From Syncephalis plumigaleata (lineage: Eukaryota > Zoopagomycota > Zoopagomycetes > Zoopagales > Piptocephalidaceae), in assembly GCA_025201365.1 (NCBI GenBank), contig JAIXMF010000002.1:496001-560000 (forward strand): a DNA stretch of 64,000 nt. Direction: 5' to 3'. Position numbers and translations under genes: made by a program. This document shows, in pieces, positions 18,964 through 31,500 of this stretch. The notes under the pieces are model-generated. The model was not told the origin of the DNA and did not search any database. It saw only the letters and a program-made list of their open reading frames with translations. Every line of letters begins with the position of its first letter. Position 1 is the first letter of the stretch.

Positions 18964-21820
18964 TTACCAATAGTATGATGCCCATTTGTAGAGTCGTTCG
19001 ACGAGTGTACAACCTCTAATGGAATACAAGCTATCCGATGGGTTAGCTAGCTGCTGGGATAGGCGAACGGCCCTTCGAATTAGTTGCATCCAAATATCGA
19101 AGCAAAAGTAAATGTATACCAGCGGTGTTTGTACTACGTGGATAGCGGTACGATAGGCCTTGCGAATTCCATGTATAAACGATCCGATACCAGGCAATTG
19201 TCTAATATCGGTGAGTGACGCTATGATTTCCGAATATTGTTTACAGAATGAATTCCATGTATTATACGGTAGGCGAGGGAATAGCCTGGTATAATCATTG
19301 GTATGACTAGCTGGCGTGGTGCGTGATGAATTGGATGAGCACGAGTAATTGCCGTTGCTATTGTTGCTGTTTTGTTGATTGCATTCACAAGTAACATTTG
19401 ATGTGCACGTATTGTCGTTCATGTGCAAGTGATTGGCAATACTTTCAATTTGGTTGATCCACGTCATTGTTTGATCTAGGCAAATGTCTAGGTTGATATC
19501 GAAATTAGAATCGAGAGCAAATTCGAGCATTTTCCTTTTCTCCTCGTCCAAATCTAAATTGCCGCCATTCTCGTTGTTCCTCATACGAAATAGCGCAGTG
19601 AGTAACGATTCGCGTATAGCCTGAATGGCGTATAATAGCGATGCTTGATCCTCGATCAGGGTATCCCTTTGTTGTTTTTGTATTCCACTTGCTTTGGTAA
19701 ATGTAGCTGCATTGACAATGTGCTCATCGCTGACGTAGATCGATTTAAGCTGTTCAACAATCACGTTGATTTGCTCTTCTACAATGCTAGCTTGCTTGGC
19801 ATGCAGTATTGTCTGGTATTCCGGTCTCGCTTTGATGGGATCATTATGGTTATGACCATTATTTACGAATACGAAACTGACCGGCCTATTTGATCCGCTT
19901 ACGTTACGATCATTTTTGGTGATGTTGCTGATATGATTAGCGTATTCATACAGCGTATTATTTATATGCTGAAAGGACATTTCTATTTCCTGCATCAACT
20001 CCTGACCCTTGCCATCGCCACCGGTCACCTTTCCACTAATGGTATCGGTTATCTTCTTCAAATGATTAATCTCACTTGCAAGCTCCCTCTACGTCATCGT
20101 TAATTTAACGTTTAGATAAAAAGATTGCACACTATACCTTTCTATTGTTAATGTAGGACTCGGTGAACAGGTTATAATTGACTCCTTGATTGGTATCAGT
20201 ACAATCGGTGACCATTTCGGTAATGGTGATGTAGGTGGGGGAGATTTCTTTACTATTACCGGTCCAATGTTCATGCATGGCGGATGTTTCGTCATTTTGA
20301 TTTGGTGGAAATAAGCTGAATGCTTGTGGGTGCGCTTTATCGTTTGACGCTATGGAGTAATCGTCTAATACTTCCTTCTAATTTGATTACATGAACAATA
20401 GGGAAATGATAGTTTGATACAAGAATAAATAAGAATAATAATAGCAATAACAATAACCTACTTTGATACCACTCTCGCTTAATGTATCGGTAGATGATGA
20501 TGATGCGTTATTCAATAAACAAGGTGTACATGATGATAAAGTAAGATCATCAGAGATGTCGTCTTTTTTTATAGCAATTAATCATATCATTAGCAATTAA
20601 TATTCGGCTAAACTAATGCTGCACTCTTTCGTACTTGCCTGATATTTCGGAAGCAGTACTTGTATAATTTCGCATTACACAATCACATCTATAATCAGCG
20701 GTATCGCTATTGTACTGCTCTAATTCCTCCATAAGCGTTATTCCTAAGTGTGATAGCATATTGAATTAGCGCGTTAAATATACGTGCATGAAGTATACTT
20801 GCCATTGTAGCCTTCATGTTCATCCTTGATGCCTGGATTTCCTGGACTGGTGAAGGTGCAGAACACGGGACTTGCATCGTTGATGAATTGCACTCCATTG
20901 TCATTGTTCTCGTGCGAGTAGGCATCGCCAGTAATCGCTAATCGTTCCTTGTTTATGCGTATGACTTGTCTTCCATTCTCGTCATCGCCCATGATAAGCA
21001 GGTCGTATTCGCTTAACCAATTAATCAAAGCAAGGAAGCTAGTCTGCCATTGATTCCCATTCGTCATATAGTCTCTGCGTTCGTTTTCCAATTCATCAAC
21101 CGTGCTACCAAGCACCTTTAATCTTTTCTCCATTCCCGACCGGACATCGTGCCAGTCGTGCCTTTCCGATTCTAAAAGCCTCACATACTTCTGAGTGGCA
21201 GCCAATTCACACTGGGTTTGACGTAGAATGTTGCTTTCCTCGGCATTCGTCTTGCGCGTCTCGTCCAAAACTGATGCCACTTGCACGTAATCCGTGTACA
21301 CTTGGTGCAAACGTTCCTTGTTATCCTTTAGGTCATTCTCACGTTTCTGAGACTCCTGGGCCATTCGAGTATTGATTTCTTGGCTGTGTTGTAGTTCCGC
21401 TTTTAGCGTGTCGCGCTCCTCTTCCGTTCTCGCTAGTAATTCTGACAGGCCGTTAAACTCCTTTTGTAATCGACGGTACCGTGTGGTGAAGCAGTCGTCT
21501 GGCCTATTATGAACGATTTCTACTTCATACGACGCGTGTTGATTATCCCCATCGCTTATGATGTGACCACTTATCGATGATGCAGAAATGGGTCTTGGCG
21601 TGCTGATGCTTTTATCCATTTCTGCACTACCGTACGATGCATTCAATACGTGATGCTGGTCAATGCAGACCGTGGAGAGTGTGACGTCTTGCATACTATT
21701 AGACGGCGAGTTTGCTCTTGGTGAAATGCTCGACGGACGACGGTATCCAGATGGTGGTTTTGGTCGTTGTGTTGACAATGTACGTTGTACACGAGGTGTT
21801 TGCAATGCGGTATATGTCAT
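18964..21820 (-). CDS. unrecognised coiled-coil protein
   Basis: Five exons (20803-21820, 20639-20743, 20462-20562, 20138-20377, 18964-20088) join in frame to 862 residues. Two of the four introns (20744-20802 and 20563-20638) need GC rather than GT donors (GCAAGT in both). The N-terminus is Ser/Pro/Arg-rich and probably disordered. Residues of roughly 110-260 form a long charged coiled coil (EFNGLSELLARTEEERDTLK and on). The middle is acidic and Ser/Thr-rich. The last third is helical, with an Asn/Ser-rich loop and a C-terminal block HVVQTPLVYIYFCFDIWMQL that is hydrophobic but followed by more residues. I do not recognise a family. The start is the first ATG in frame; an in-frame stop lies shortly upstream, so only an extra 5' exon could extend it. 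It ends 115 bp from the tRNA gene, convergent with it. Confidence 0.65.
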
Positions 21821-22577
21821 TCCCGGATAGATCAATGGTGCAAATGTTGCCACCGCGTTTTATGCATACCAGCAGTGGTTGAAGAGACGCTAAGAAGCCG
21901 CACGCGAGTCTATGGTAATCAGAGATGGGATCTTGCTTAAAGAATGCTTTACGATGGATAAAGAAGTAGATGTATTTTATGCCAATTTGTAAATGTCCTT
22001 TAGTGTTCAAATATATTTTATTATTCGTATGGTTCAGTCAGAGAAAAGCTCATGATGTAAACAAATAAGAAAGCAAACAAACAAAACGAATGATAATGTG
22101 ATATTGATAGAAGATGAATGTACGATGAATGATGCGCAATGGCATTAAGATAGCATGCCTCGATAGTCTTTTTCTTTCTTACCAGTTAGCATCCGTCTAC
22201 ATTCCAATGACTAAATCATAATAAACCACGCGTAGATTCAGGAGAAAGGGGGAGGGGAAAGGTTAATTCCCCTGATTGTATTATGCAGATGCTGACAATA
22301 TACAATTGCTGTTCTAAAGCACACACACACATACACACATACATACAAAACAAAACAAAACAAAGCAAGATCGACGTATTGTAGTGACGTTGCTAAAAAG
22401 AAGCATGGCATCATTTCACGAGCAATTGCTCGGTATGATAATGTGTACATATTCATTCTTACTTGAATAGTTCGCATTAGATTCAACTTAATCCCCACGT
22501 GCTTCCACGTGAATTCTACTGGAGCATCAATTAATATGCATGTGATATCGTAGCTCATAGAGTAACGGACGATTTTA
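21821..22577. other. intergenic with simple repeats
   Basis: Promoter side of the coiled-coil gene and 3' flank of AP-2 mu. A (CA)/(CATA) and AAAAC-rich simple-repeat stretch lies at about 22319-22362. A 106-codon minus-strand frame at 22238-22558 has no recognisable domain and is not called. Confidence 0.5.
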
Positions 22578-24474
22578 TTAGAAACGAACTTGATAGGATC
22601 CAGCCTTGGTCATATAACGAACCCATTTTACAGAGCGGTAATTGCTGCGCTCAAACACTTTAAGGAACCGAACCAGTAATCCTGACGATGTAAACATAAG
22701 CACCTGTCATCATTATACATATACATATACATATACATACATATATGATGGTATATCAATTAGTTCTCTTTCTATGGACAGAATTGCACAAGTGACTATC
22801 TACAATGGCTCACCTGAAAGTCCAATGATATCGGTGGTCGAGACCAGACCTTCTGTACCGTAAGCGTGGACAATTCCGTGTCACCACTTAGTGTGAATTC
22901 GGATTGACCTTGAAAACGATGTATCCTGTATAGCGTACACATTGTAATGAATTATTATTATTACCAAGTCATGCTTATTTCTCGTTAACGCCACTTACTT
23001 CCAAACAATGGCATTCTCCTCTGGCATGTACTTTGCCTTGCCGCCACTCACATTCACACTGACATTAATGGCGTTGTGCGGGGTAGGAACGCGGATGACC
23101 ACATCGGAAGCAAACAATTTGTTGGAGAATGTAGCGCGTACCAACACTTTATACTCGATACGGCGTTTATTTGTCTCATTGACCATTGGCCGTACTTTAA
23201 ATGGAAGGTTGATGTTCTCCCGCGTTCGATATCTATACAAATCAAGTAATAATTAGTTGACAATTGTTTGCTTGTTTGTTTGTTTGTTTGCTTACTTCAT
23301 TAGTTCAAATTCACCATCAGGCGGTACAAAGCTAATAATACGTTCAGTATCAAATTTACCCAGTTGCACGCATTGATGAAATTGGAAATCAGCAATGGAT
23401 ACATCGTCTGTCTTACGCGTTCTATATATATATATATATTCAGTATATGTTAAGCAAGCACTATTTTACTAATAATGACAACTCGTCTTACTGTACACGC
23501 TGGGTTGGATCGCTTTCAATGAGGATACGTTCATTAAGGCCGAATTTACATTCAGGCATACCTGATAGATAGGCCCGCATGATGATCTGCCCAGATACAT
23601 CGGTATTCAACACGTTTCCTATCAGTGTATATCAATAACAATTAGCGTGCTTGTTGGTCGGATGAAATAAGATGATTTGTATCATTTACCTTCAGCGCTT
23701 AATAGTAGATTCACCGATTCGATTACATCAATAAACGCTTCATTCTTACGATATCGAATATCAGGTCTACGCCAAGTGATGGCACTTGTGCTTTGCGTAG
23801 TAATCCGCGAAGATGCCTCCTTCTACATGACGATCGTATAGAGCATTTTCTTTCTTTTTAGTCTCGCTTCTCTCGCCATCACAATACTAGTACTTACCAG
23901 AGCACGTTCGGATTTAATGCCCTCTGTTGTAATGTACATTTTCAAGGTGTCAATATCGGCATTTTGTGGATAGCCAAAATCCATAACCTCTAGTATAGTG
24001 ACAATAACACAAAATTATTTGTAAGTGATGACACACGCACACATAGCTGGTTGCCCTCGCACGATAACACTCACCATCTAGTAGCTCATAAATAAGTACA
24101 AAGTTATCCTTAACGCTCTCCTCGTCCAATTGTCCAAAATAACCCTTGCCCAGAGCAATTACGCGATAGCATAGCTCAAACACAAGAGCCACGTTAGCAT
24201 TCCACCGCGTAACCGCGACCAGGTATATATTTTCATGTCGGACATGATAGAACGATGTCGAACCTAGTGTGACAATAGGCGCGCGGACATCTGGACTGGA
24301 AATAACCTGAATACGAAAGGCATCCGCTACCGAACGTCTGTCGCAAAAGAATGTAAGTAAAGCGGCAAATTGACTAGTTTGCGTCATCAAGCCATACTAC
24401 CTTAAATCCTGTCGATATAATCGAGAAATGAGTACATCGCCCTTAAGATTATAGATAAAGAAGGCACTAATCAT
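22578..24474 (-). CDS. AP-2 complex subunit mu (clathrin adaptor medium chain)
   Basis: Medium subunit of the plasma-membrane AP-2 adaptor, which recruits cargo with tyrosine motifs into clathrin-coated pits. About nine exons translate without breaks: [145 protein letters not shown], and the end [18 protein letters not shown]. The [10 protein letters not shown] block and the ending [12 protein letters not shown] are typical of AP-2 mu rather than AP-1 or AP-3 mu. The longin-like N-terminal domain is followed by the mu homology domain. The start is the conserved MIS(A/G)xFIYN. The linker with the phosphorylated threonine region is short here. Confidence 0.93.
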
Positions 24475-25299
24475 TGGAATTATCAGTAGAATGACTGCCG
24501 ATATGGGCACTGCCAATGGTAAGAATAGTAATAGTAATAGTAAATAATAATAGTAGTTGGTAGTGACAGTGACAGTAATTATATGAGAGTTGGAAAAAGG
24601 AAAGAAATCAATGATTTGTAGGAGCAAACGTCGTACATTTGACCTCTCTCTCTAAGCAAGTAGAAATATGCCATCATTTCAGTTATATTACTCATTATTA
24701 TTATATATTTATTCAATAGATGATTGATATTCATGTAATGAACATGCTAATATAATCTAGTTGGATGTAAGCCAATCCATAGCATGATGATGCCAGTGTA
24801 TTATGGCAATTACCAATAGCAACGCATGTGTGATTATTGATTCATTGAATTGAACATGCTCATCAATACTAGGTTGGCTTGAATAAGTACCTTTCTCGTA
24901 ATAAGGGCACCATTAACAGTAAACGGTCTCGTGCAATGTTTTATCCTTGCCTTTAGTGGACCACTTGCAATCGAAACATTACTACACCAAAGTAGGATGA
25001 AATAATAGGCTTGCATATACACATCATAAATAAGAACAAATACTTTAGCGGTTATTATACTGGTAATGCCAACCCACACGTGTAGTCGGAATTATTCCGT
25101 TAGTAATACAGGTTTTGTAAATGAAACATTGTTATATCCGATAGAATAGAAGGTTGACAAGTCAGAATCGTCGAGACATAAATAGAGACGACAGCATTGT
25201 CATTTTACTTGCATCAACCATCAGCCTTCAAGCATCTTCTCTCCCTCTCTCCCTCTCTCACTGCTCTACCTTTAGTTTCTTCTTGATATCAGGAATATC
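24475..25299. other. intergenic; start of tandem duplication and promoter
   Basis: Upstream of AP-2 mu this is A/T-rich. From 24773 on it is the upstream part of the first duplicated unit: about 400 bp closely matching 26626 onward, an ATAAATAG box at 25178-25185, and a CT-rich tract (about 25236-25285) just before the ATG. Confidence 0.6.
25178..25185 (+). promoter_or_regulatory. TATA-like box, kinase-like gene copy 1
   Basis: ATAAATAG 122 bp before the ATG, conserved at the same place in copy 2, followed by a CT-rich initiator-like tract. Confidence 0.45.
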
Positions 25300-26503
25300 A
25301 TGCGTTCACTACTTCAGCAAACGACATTGGCGATAACCGCAGTATTGGTGCTGATATCATGCGCCACGCAAACACAAGCAGTTGATGGCGAGCTGGAAGG
25401 TACTATAGCAATCTAAATATCTGTTCAATTCTAATACAAATACATATTTATAGGAGATGACAATCCACTTTCGTACGGTCGTCAATTTATGGATCGAGTA
25501 GCAGCAAGTAATGGACTGTCAAAACCAGTGTGGTATAAAGGTGGAAGGAGTGATCTTAGCTTTGCCACAGTCGTATACAATAATAATCAGCCTGGGTTCC
25601 TGAAATGCACCTTTGAGGGGGGTGAAAAAGCAGCATTTACTGTGAGTATAGTAAATGCCATCTGTTCTACCACTACTTACATTCGTATAAAAGAGACTTG
25701 AACTTGCTCGAGAGAATCTTAAAGGAATCAATGTGGCATATCGTAATTACGTGGCATTACCAGTGGGAAGCGTCCCAGTTCCTGAGTCTGAATCACCATC
25801 CAAGCAGGCAGGAAACTGTTTCGTTTACCGCTTCGTTAATGGCATAAAACTGCGGGATTACGCTCTCATGAAAAACTACGCAGATCGACTTATTGCTTAC
25901 AATCAAATCATGCCACAAATACTCAAGGGTAAGCTATTTATCTATGCTATCTAATGCATACGCTAACTATTTCATAGGCTCTATTTACCTCTATAATGCT
26001 GGCATTATACATAAGGATCTGAGTTCAGCCAGTAAGTATTATTAAGTTGTATCATGCCTATCTAACGTGTAAATGTAGATATTATGGTTTACGGACAAAC
26101 CCCCGAACAATTATCCGCATCTATAATTGATTTTGATATGATAGGATTGCTTCCGGATACTAAAACACCACTAGTAGCCAGTATTTTATCACAAGGAGTC
26201 AACCCCAGTACTACCGGTTCTTATTTATGTGATGGCTTTAATAAAGCACCTCTCAAATATATCTTAAGCAGCGTTAACAAGGGCATTGTGTCGAATCCAC
26301 AAATGAACCCCAACCAAATACGTAGGACGGTAGCGCAGCGCATACAACAAACTGATGCTTTCCAGCATCAAAACAACGATCCAAGATTGGCTAAAGCCAT
26401 TGATGCCTATATTTCATTGGCTGAAATATCTAAAATACTCTCAAGTAGTACAGACTGTACTGGCCTTATGATTGCATTAACCACTGTATACGGTCCTCGC
26501 TAA
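25300..26503 (+). CDS. secreted kinase-fold protein, copy 1
   Basis: Exons 25300-25399, 25454-25641, 25694-25928, 25978-26031 and 26079-26503 join in frame to 333 residues. The N-terminus is a signal peptide (LAITAVLVLISCATQTQA). The body has the landmarks of an atypical protein or small-molecule kinase: a Gly/Ser strand-loop GGRSDLSFATV, a lysine strand PGFLKCT, a Glu-bearing helix RLELAREN, a hinge-like CFVYRFVNG, the catalytic loop YNAGIIHKDLSSANIMV (HxDxxxxN), and a metal-binding IIDFDMIG in place of DFG. Asp and Asn of the catalytic loop and the metal Asp are all present, so activity is possible. The substrate is unknown. A secreted kinase-like protein in a fungus suggests an effector or extracellular role (inference). 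The neighbouring copy shares nearly identical introns but a much-changed protein. Confidence 0.8.
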
Positions 26504-27149
26504 AACCTAATTGAAATAATTGACGCGTTATTTTCATACTAGCATATTAGCATTGATTACAATGATAATCATTAATTGCTATTACTTTTATGATCGGAAT
26601 AAAGCTACAGTTTTAATAATTCAAACAATCCATAGCATGATGATGCCAGTGTATTATGGCAATTGTCAACAACAACGCATGTGTGATTATTGATCCATCG
26701 AATTGAACATGCTCACCAATATTGGGTTGGCTTGAATAAGTACCTTTCTCGTAATAAGGGCACCATTAATAGCAAGCGGTCTCGTGCAATGTTTTATCCT
26801 TATCTTTAGTGCACCACTTGCAATCGAAACATTACTACACCAAAGTAGGATGAAATAGTAGGCTTGCATATACACATCATAAATAAGAACAAATACTTTA
26901 GCGGTTATTATACTGGTAATGCCAACCCACACGTGTAGTCGGAATTATTCCGTTAGTAATACAGGTTTTGTAAATGAAACATTGTTATATCCGATAGAAT
27001 AGAAGATTGACAAGTCAGAATCGTCGAGGCATAAATAGAGACGACAGCATTGTCATTCTACTTGCATCAACCATCAAGCATCAAGCATCTTCTCTCCCCC
27101 CTCTCTCTCTCTGCTCTACCTTTAGTTTCTTCTTGATATCAGGAATATC
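26504..27149. other. intergenic between the kinase-like copies
   Basis: 3' flank of copy 1, a 77-bp unique spacer (26549-26625), then the duplicated promoter region of copy 2, with ATAAATAG at 27031-27038 and a CT-rich tract before the ATG. Confidence 0.6.
27031..27038 (+). promoter_or_regulatory. TATA-like box, kinase-like gene copy 2
   Basis: ATAAATAG 119 bp before the ATG, matching copy 1. Confidence 0.45.
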
Positions 27150-28353
27150 ATGCGTTCACTACTTCATCAAACGACATTGGCAATAACCGCAGTATTCGTG
27201 CTGATATCATGTGTCACACAAACACAAGCAGTTGATGGCGAGCTGGAAGGTACTATAGCAATCTAAATATCTGTTCAATTCTAATACAAACACGTATTTG
27301 TAGGAAGAGATAATCCAAACTCGTACGGTCGCCAATACATGAATGGAATAGCAGCAGCAAGTAATGGGCGGCTACAACTGGAGTGGCTTGGTGGTGGAAG
27401 GAGTGATCTTAGCTTTGCCACGGTCAAATACAATAATAATCAGCTTGGATTTATGAAATGTACCAAGGAGGCCGATGAAAAAGCAGCATTTACTGTGAGT
27501 ATAGTAAATGCCATCTGTTCTACCACTACTTACATTCGTATAAAAGAGACTTGAACTTGCTCGAGAGAATCTTAAAGGAATCAATGTGGCATATCGTAAT
27601 TACGTGGCATTACCAGTGGGAAGCGTCCCAGTTCCTGAGTCTGAATCACCATCCAAGCAGGCAGGAAACTGTTTCGTTTACCGCTACATTAATGGCGTAA
27701 AACTAGAGGAGTACAATGAAGATAAGGACTACGCAGATCAGCTTATAAGCATGAATCGAGTCATGCCACAAATACTCAAGGGTAAGCTATTTATCTATAC
27801 TATCTAATGCATACGCTAACTATTTCATAGGCTCTATTTACCTCTATAATGCTGGCATTATACATGAAGATCTGAGTTCAGCCAGTAAGTATTATTAAGT
27901 TGTATCATGCCTATCTAACGTATAAATGTAGATGTTATGGTTTACGGACAAACCCCCGAACAATTGACTGCATCTATAATTGATTTTGATATGATAGGAT
28001 TGCTTCCACCTAATAAACCGCGCATAGAAGCCAATATCGTACCAAAAGGGATCAACCCCGGTTCTCTCGGTGATTACTTCTGTAATAGCTTTAATATGGC
28101 ACCTCTCAACTTCATTCCAGGGGACGTTTTACAAGGTATCGTGACTAATCCACAAATGAATATCGACCAAATACGTGGGATGATAGCGCAGCGCATACAA
28201 AAAATTGATGGTGTACTGCCTTCAAGTCAAGTGAAATTAAGGAAAGCCATAGATGCTTTTATTTCACTGCGTCAAGTAGCTACTATACTCTCAAGTAGTA
28301 AAGACTGTGCTAGCCTTTTGGTTGCATTAAGTTTAGTATACGGTCTTAACTAA
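27150..28353 (+). CDS. secreted kinase-fold protein, copy 2
   Basis: Exons 27150-27249, 27304-27494, 27547-27781, 27831-27884 and 27932-28353 give 333 residues, the same length and intron positions as copy 1. The signal peptide (AITAVFVLISCVTQTQA) is kept, as are GGRSDLSFATV, the lysine strand LGFMKCT, the catalytic loop IIHEDLSSANVMV and IIDFDMIG. The residue before the catalytic Asp is Glu instead of Lys. Changes concentrate in exon 2 (QLEWLGGG against PVWYKGG), the end of exon 3 and the C-terminal lobe, where about two in five residues differ, while landmark motifs and cysteines are mostly retained. Both copies therefore look like functional proteins that have diverged in surface or substrate-facing parts. 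Confidence 0.8.
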
Positions 28354-28598
28354 ACCCAATTGAAATAAATTGACGCGTTATTTTCATACCAGCATATTGT
28401 GTGTGTGTGTGCCTGTATAGTCAAGTCGAGGCAATGATCAAATTGCGTTCCAAGTAATCCGATTTCACATTTGAATCTCGCGTTTCTCCTATCGTTTAGT
28501 GTACAATCACAACCGCACATTGATCGTTCATCTATAATTGAATCCACTTACTTATTCGCTTGTTTGTAGTAGCTGTTAACCTTATTGGAATAGTAGCA

Positions 28599-31500
28599 AT
28601 GAGTGGGGCAACTGCCACTGCAACACCTGGTGTAGGGCAGGTTATTGAACTGCCGTTGAATAGACCAGGCGAATATATCGATATCAGTTGCGATGAATTA
28701 CCGGTTACGCCGGCTGATGATCTAACGCCTATTCTATACGAGGAACGGGTGCCACTTCAGTATTATCTTCGCCTTTCGGTGAGTGCTCACTATTGCAAGC
28801 ATGATGGCTGCACCGGCTTATATTGTTACGGTGTCATGTAGTTGGAATACAACAAGCGTAACATGCGAGAGGAAGCAATTACCATGTTAGAACGTGGTCT
28901 AAATACACGCAAGTATACCTCAAGTAAATGCATTATTATACGATATTTCTGACGATGATTATTATGAATTGCAACATGTATGTATGCATGAATTCTTCTT
29001 ATTCTTGCTAATAGCATACGAGACAACGCGTCAAGCCCGTCTACCGTTGATGAATTGTCAGGCAGCCTTATTACTTGCTAAAGCAAATGCCGATGCAGGT
29101 GCAAGTAACGCTGCAACATCTACAAATGCCTCGAATGACGCGGAGGAGAAAGAGGCATTGTTAACAAGGGTCGTTGAGTTACTCAATCGAGCGAGTGAGG
29201 TTGACCCGCAGGATACGACCACATTAGCCATTCGAGGTAGGTAGCAATACATATTTATATGCATATACACATATGCATATACACATATGTTATATTGCTC
29301 ATTAATGTTATTAAACATCATAATCAGGCCAATGGTTGCTAGCACGTCAAAAACTCGAGGAAGCCGATCGTCAATTCCAGCAAGTACTCACTCGTTCACC
29401 GCAGCATTTAGCAGCATTGTATGGAAAAGTCAGTTACCATTACAGATAATATTTCATATTGAATCTAATTGCATTTACCTACTATTAGGCCAGATTGCTC
29501 TATGGTAAGAAGCAGTATAGCATGGCACTTGAGATCTATCAACGTATACTTCGACTGCAACCATTGAACGTACGACGACCCGATCCACGAGTGGGCATTG
29601 GCTTGTGTTTCGAACAACTTGATATGCATGTACAAGCACGAATGGCCTTCGAGCGTGCAATAGAATTGGTAATGCCGAACTGAATGATAGTCGCATGCTT
29701 TATTCAACGTGTAACTAATCTGTACTACACATGCTTATTAGAATCCTAGTAATGCCGATGCACTTGTGTTATTGGCGGTCCTCGATTTAAATGAAGTAAA
29801 GCGATCGGCAAATCATACTGATACGTCAACTGCCACCGATACTACTACTCCACTTAGTCCCGGTGAACAGCGACAACGCCTAGAACGCGCGCAGTCATTA
29901 TTGTTACGTGCACTGAAAGCGAACAAGCATCACGCACCAGCTGCCTGTGGTCTAGCCGATCAATTCTTTTTTAATCGACAAATGGCCAATGTAAGTGGAT
30001 TATGAAACACTGGATACATCATGACTAATATACATGTCAATATTTAGGTAATAAAATGCGCCATGGTTGCTTGTAAAACAGCTGATGCCAATGGACTACG
30101 TGCTGAAGCGTATTATCAATTGGCACGCGCACATCATTACCAGGTAGATAGTACTCGTGACGAGATGTTACCAATTGTCTAATCTAGGATTACTAGGGTA
30201 ACTGGACGGAGGCTACAAGCTATTACAAACGATCTTCACAGTTGGCACCCAATAATGCATTAGCGCAGATGGGTAATGCACAAATGATGATACATGCGGG
30301 CGACAATGATGGAGCTATTGAATTGTTGGAGAAATTGAAAAAAGAACAACCCGATTCTCTAGATATATTAATGGTAGGCACTGCTTGTGTATACACTATT
30401 AGTAGATGATTAACAATAATGACAATAATCATAGATGCTTGCCTCATTATACGCTAATTCGGGCAAATCACTCGAGAATGCTTTGCTTTGTTTCGATAAA
30501 GTAGTAGCTAAAATGTCGAATGATTCGGATACACTTACGGTAGATGCGGAATTGTTTGCAGAAATGGGTAGTGCCCTACTGATTAAGGATCCGACACGAG
30601 CACTTCGCGCGTATAGGACAGCAAATCGACTGTATAACTCGCGAGAAGATGGTACACCTATAGTTATTACTAATAATCTGGCAGCATTAGAATATCAAAC
30701 GGGCGATATGAGTGTGGCGCACACTAACTTGCAACAAGCTTATGAACGCTGCGAGACTGCTTTATCGGGTAAAGAGCAGGCATCGGCAGATACTAATGCA
30801 TCATATAAATCGGATCAATTGGATGCAATTACAATTGCCTATAATTTGGCAAGATTAAAGGAGGATTTAGGCCAATTGGCTGAGGCGCGTCAACTTTATG
30901 AAAAACTACTCAAGGCGTGTCCCGCTTACACTGATGGTAATGCTTATTGTTTAATAGTAGATTACTAAATAACGATGGCTAACTCAATTGGTAATGATCA
31001 TGATCGTGACAGCTCGTCTACGACTCTCGATAATGGAGGAGAATCCAAAGGCGGCCATGGATCAACTTGTACTGGAGTTGAAACGTCGTCCACCACCAAT
31101 CATGGCCTCCTTACTAATGGCCGAGCGTTATTTGTCGATACCACGTATTGACCCTCGTAAAGCGCGTAAACACTTTGAGACCGTACTGCAAGCACACGAT
31201 CGTTACGATGTTTGGGCGTTGTGTGGCACGGGATGGCAGCACATTTTACAGTCGAGACGCGAGACTACTCGTGCAGAGGTGAGCAACTGAGCTGACTCGT
31301 ACCTATTCATGCTATAACAATGATTCGTGATATTCCTAGCGAGATAAATTGTTGAAAAAGAGCTATGAATTCTTTACCATTGCATTACGACAAAATCCGA
31401 AATGTACATTGGCCGTTAACGGACTAGCAGTTGTACTGGCCGAGAGTGGTATGATCACGGAGGCACGCGATTTATTCGGTCAAGTGCGAGAGGCGTCATC

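Larger units (their letters stand above)
24773..26548 (+). repeat. tandem duplication unit 1 (secreted kinase-like locus)
   Basis: A 1776-bp unit matching 26626-28398 from the shared start CAATCCATAGCATGATGATG to the shared end near AGCATATT. It contains promoter, gene with four introns and 3' flank. The units are 77 bp apart in direct orientation. Confidence 0.85.
26626..28398 (+). repeat. tandem duplication unit 2 (secreted kinase-like locus)
   Basis: A 1773-bp direct copy of 24773-26548. Flanks and introns are almost unchanged, whereas exon 2, the end of exon 3 and exon 5 differ strongly. Confidence 0.85.

Noticed and set aside
18791-18973. 60-codon plus-strand frame
   Set aside because: Begins inside tRNA-Asp and runs through the Pol III terminator; a chance frame.
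22238-22558. 106-codon minus-strand frame next to AP-2 mu
   Set aside because: Starts in A/T-rich 3' flank, ends in simple repeats, with no recognisable motif; AP-2 mu already ends properly at 22578.
24834-25079. 81-codon minus-strand frame, also intact at 26687-26932 in the second unit
   Set aside because: It lies in the duplicated promoter region, where copies are only a few percent apart, so both frames staying open is expected. The nine amino-acid changes show no conservative pattern and there is no domain or leader.
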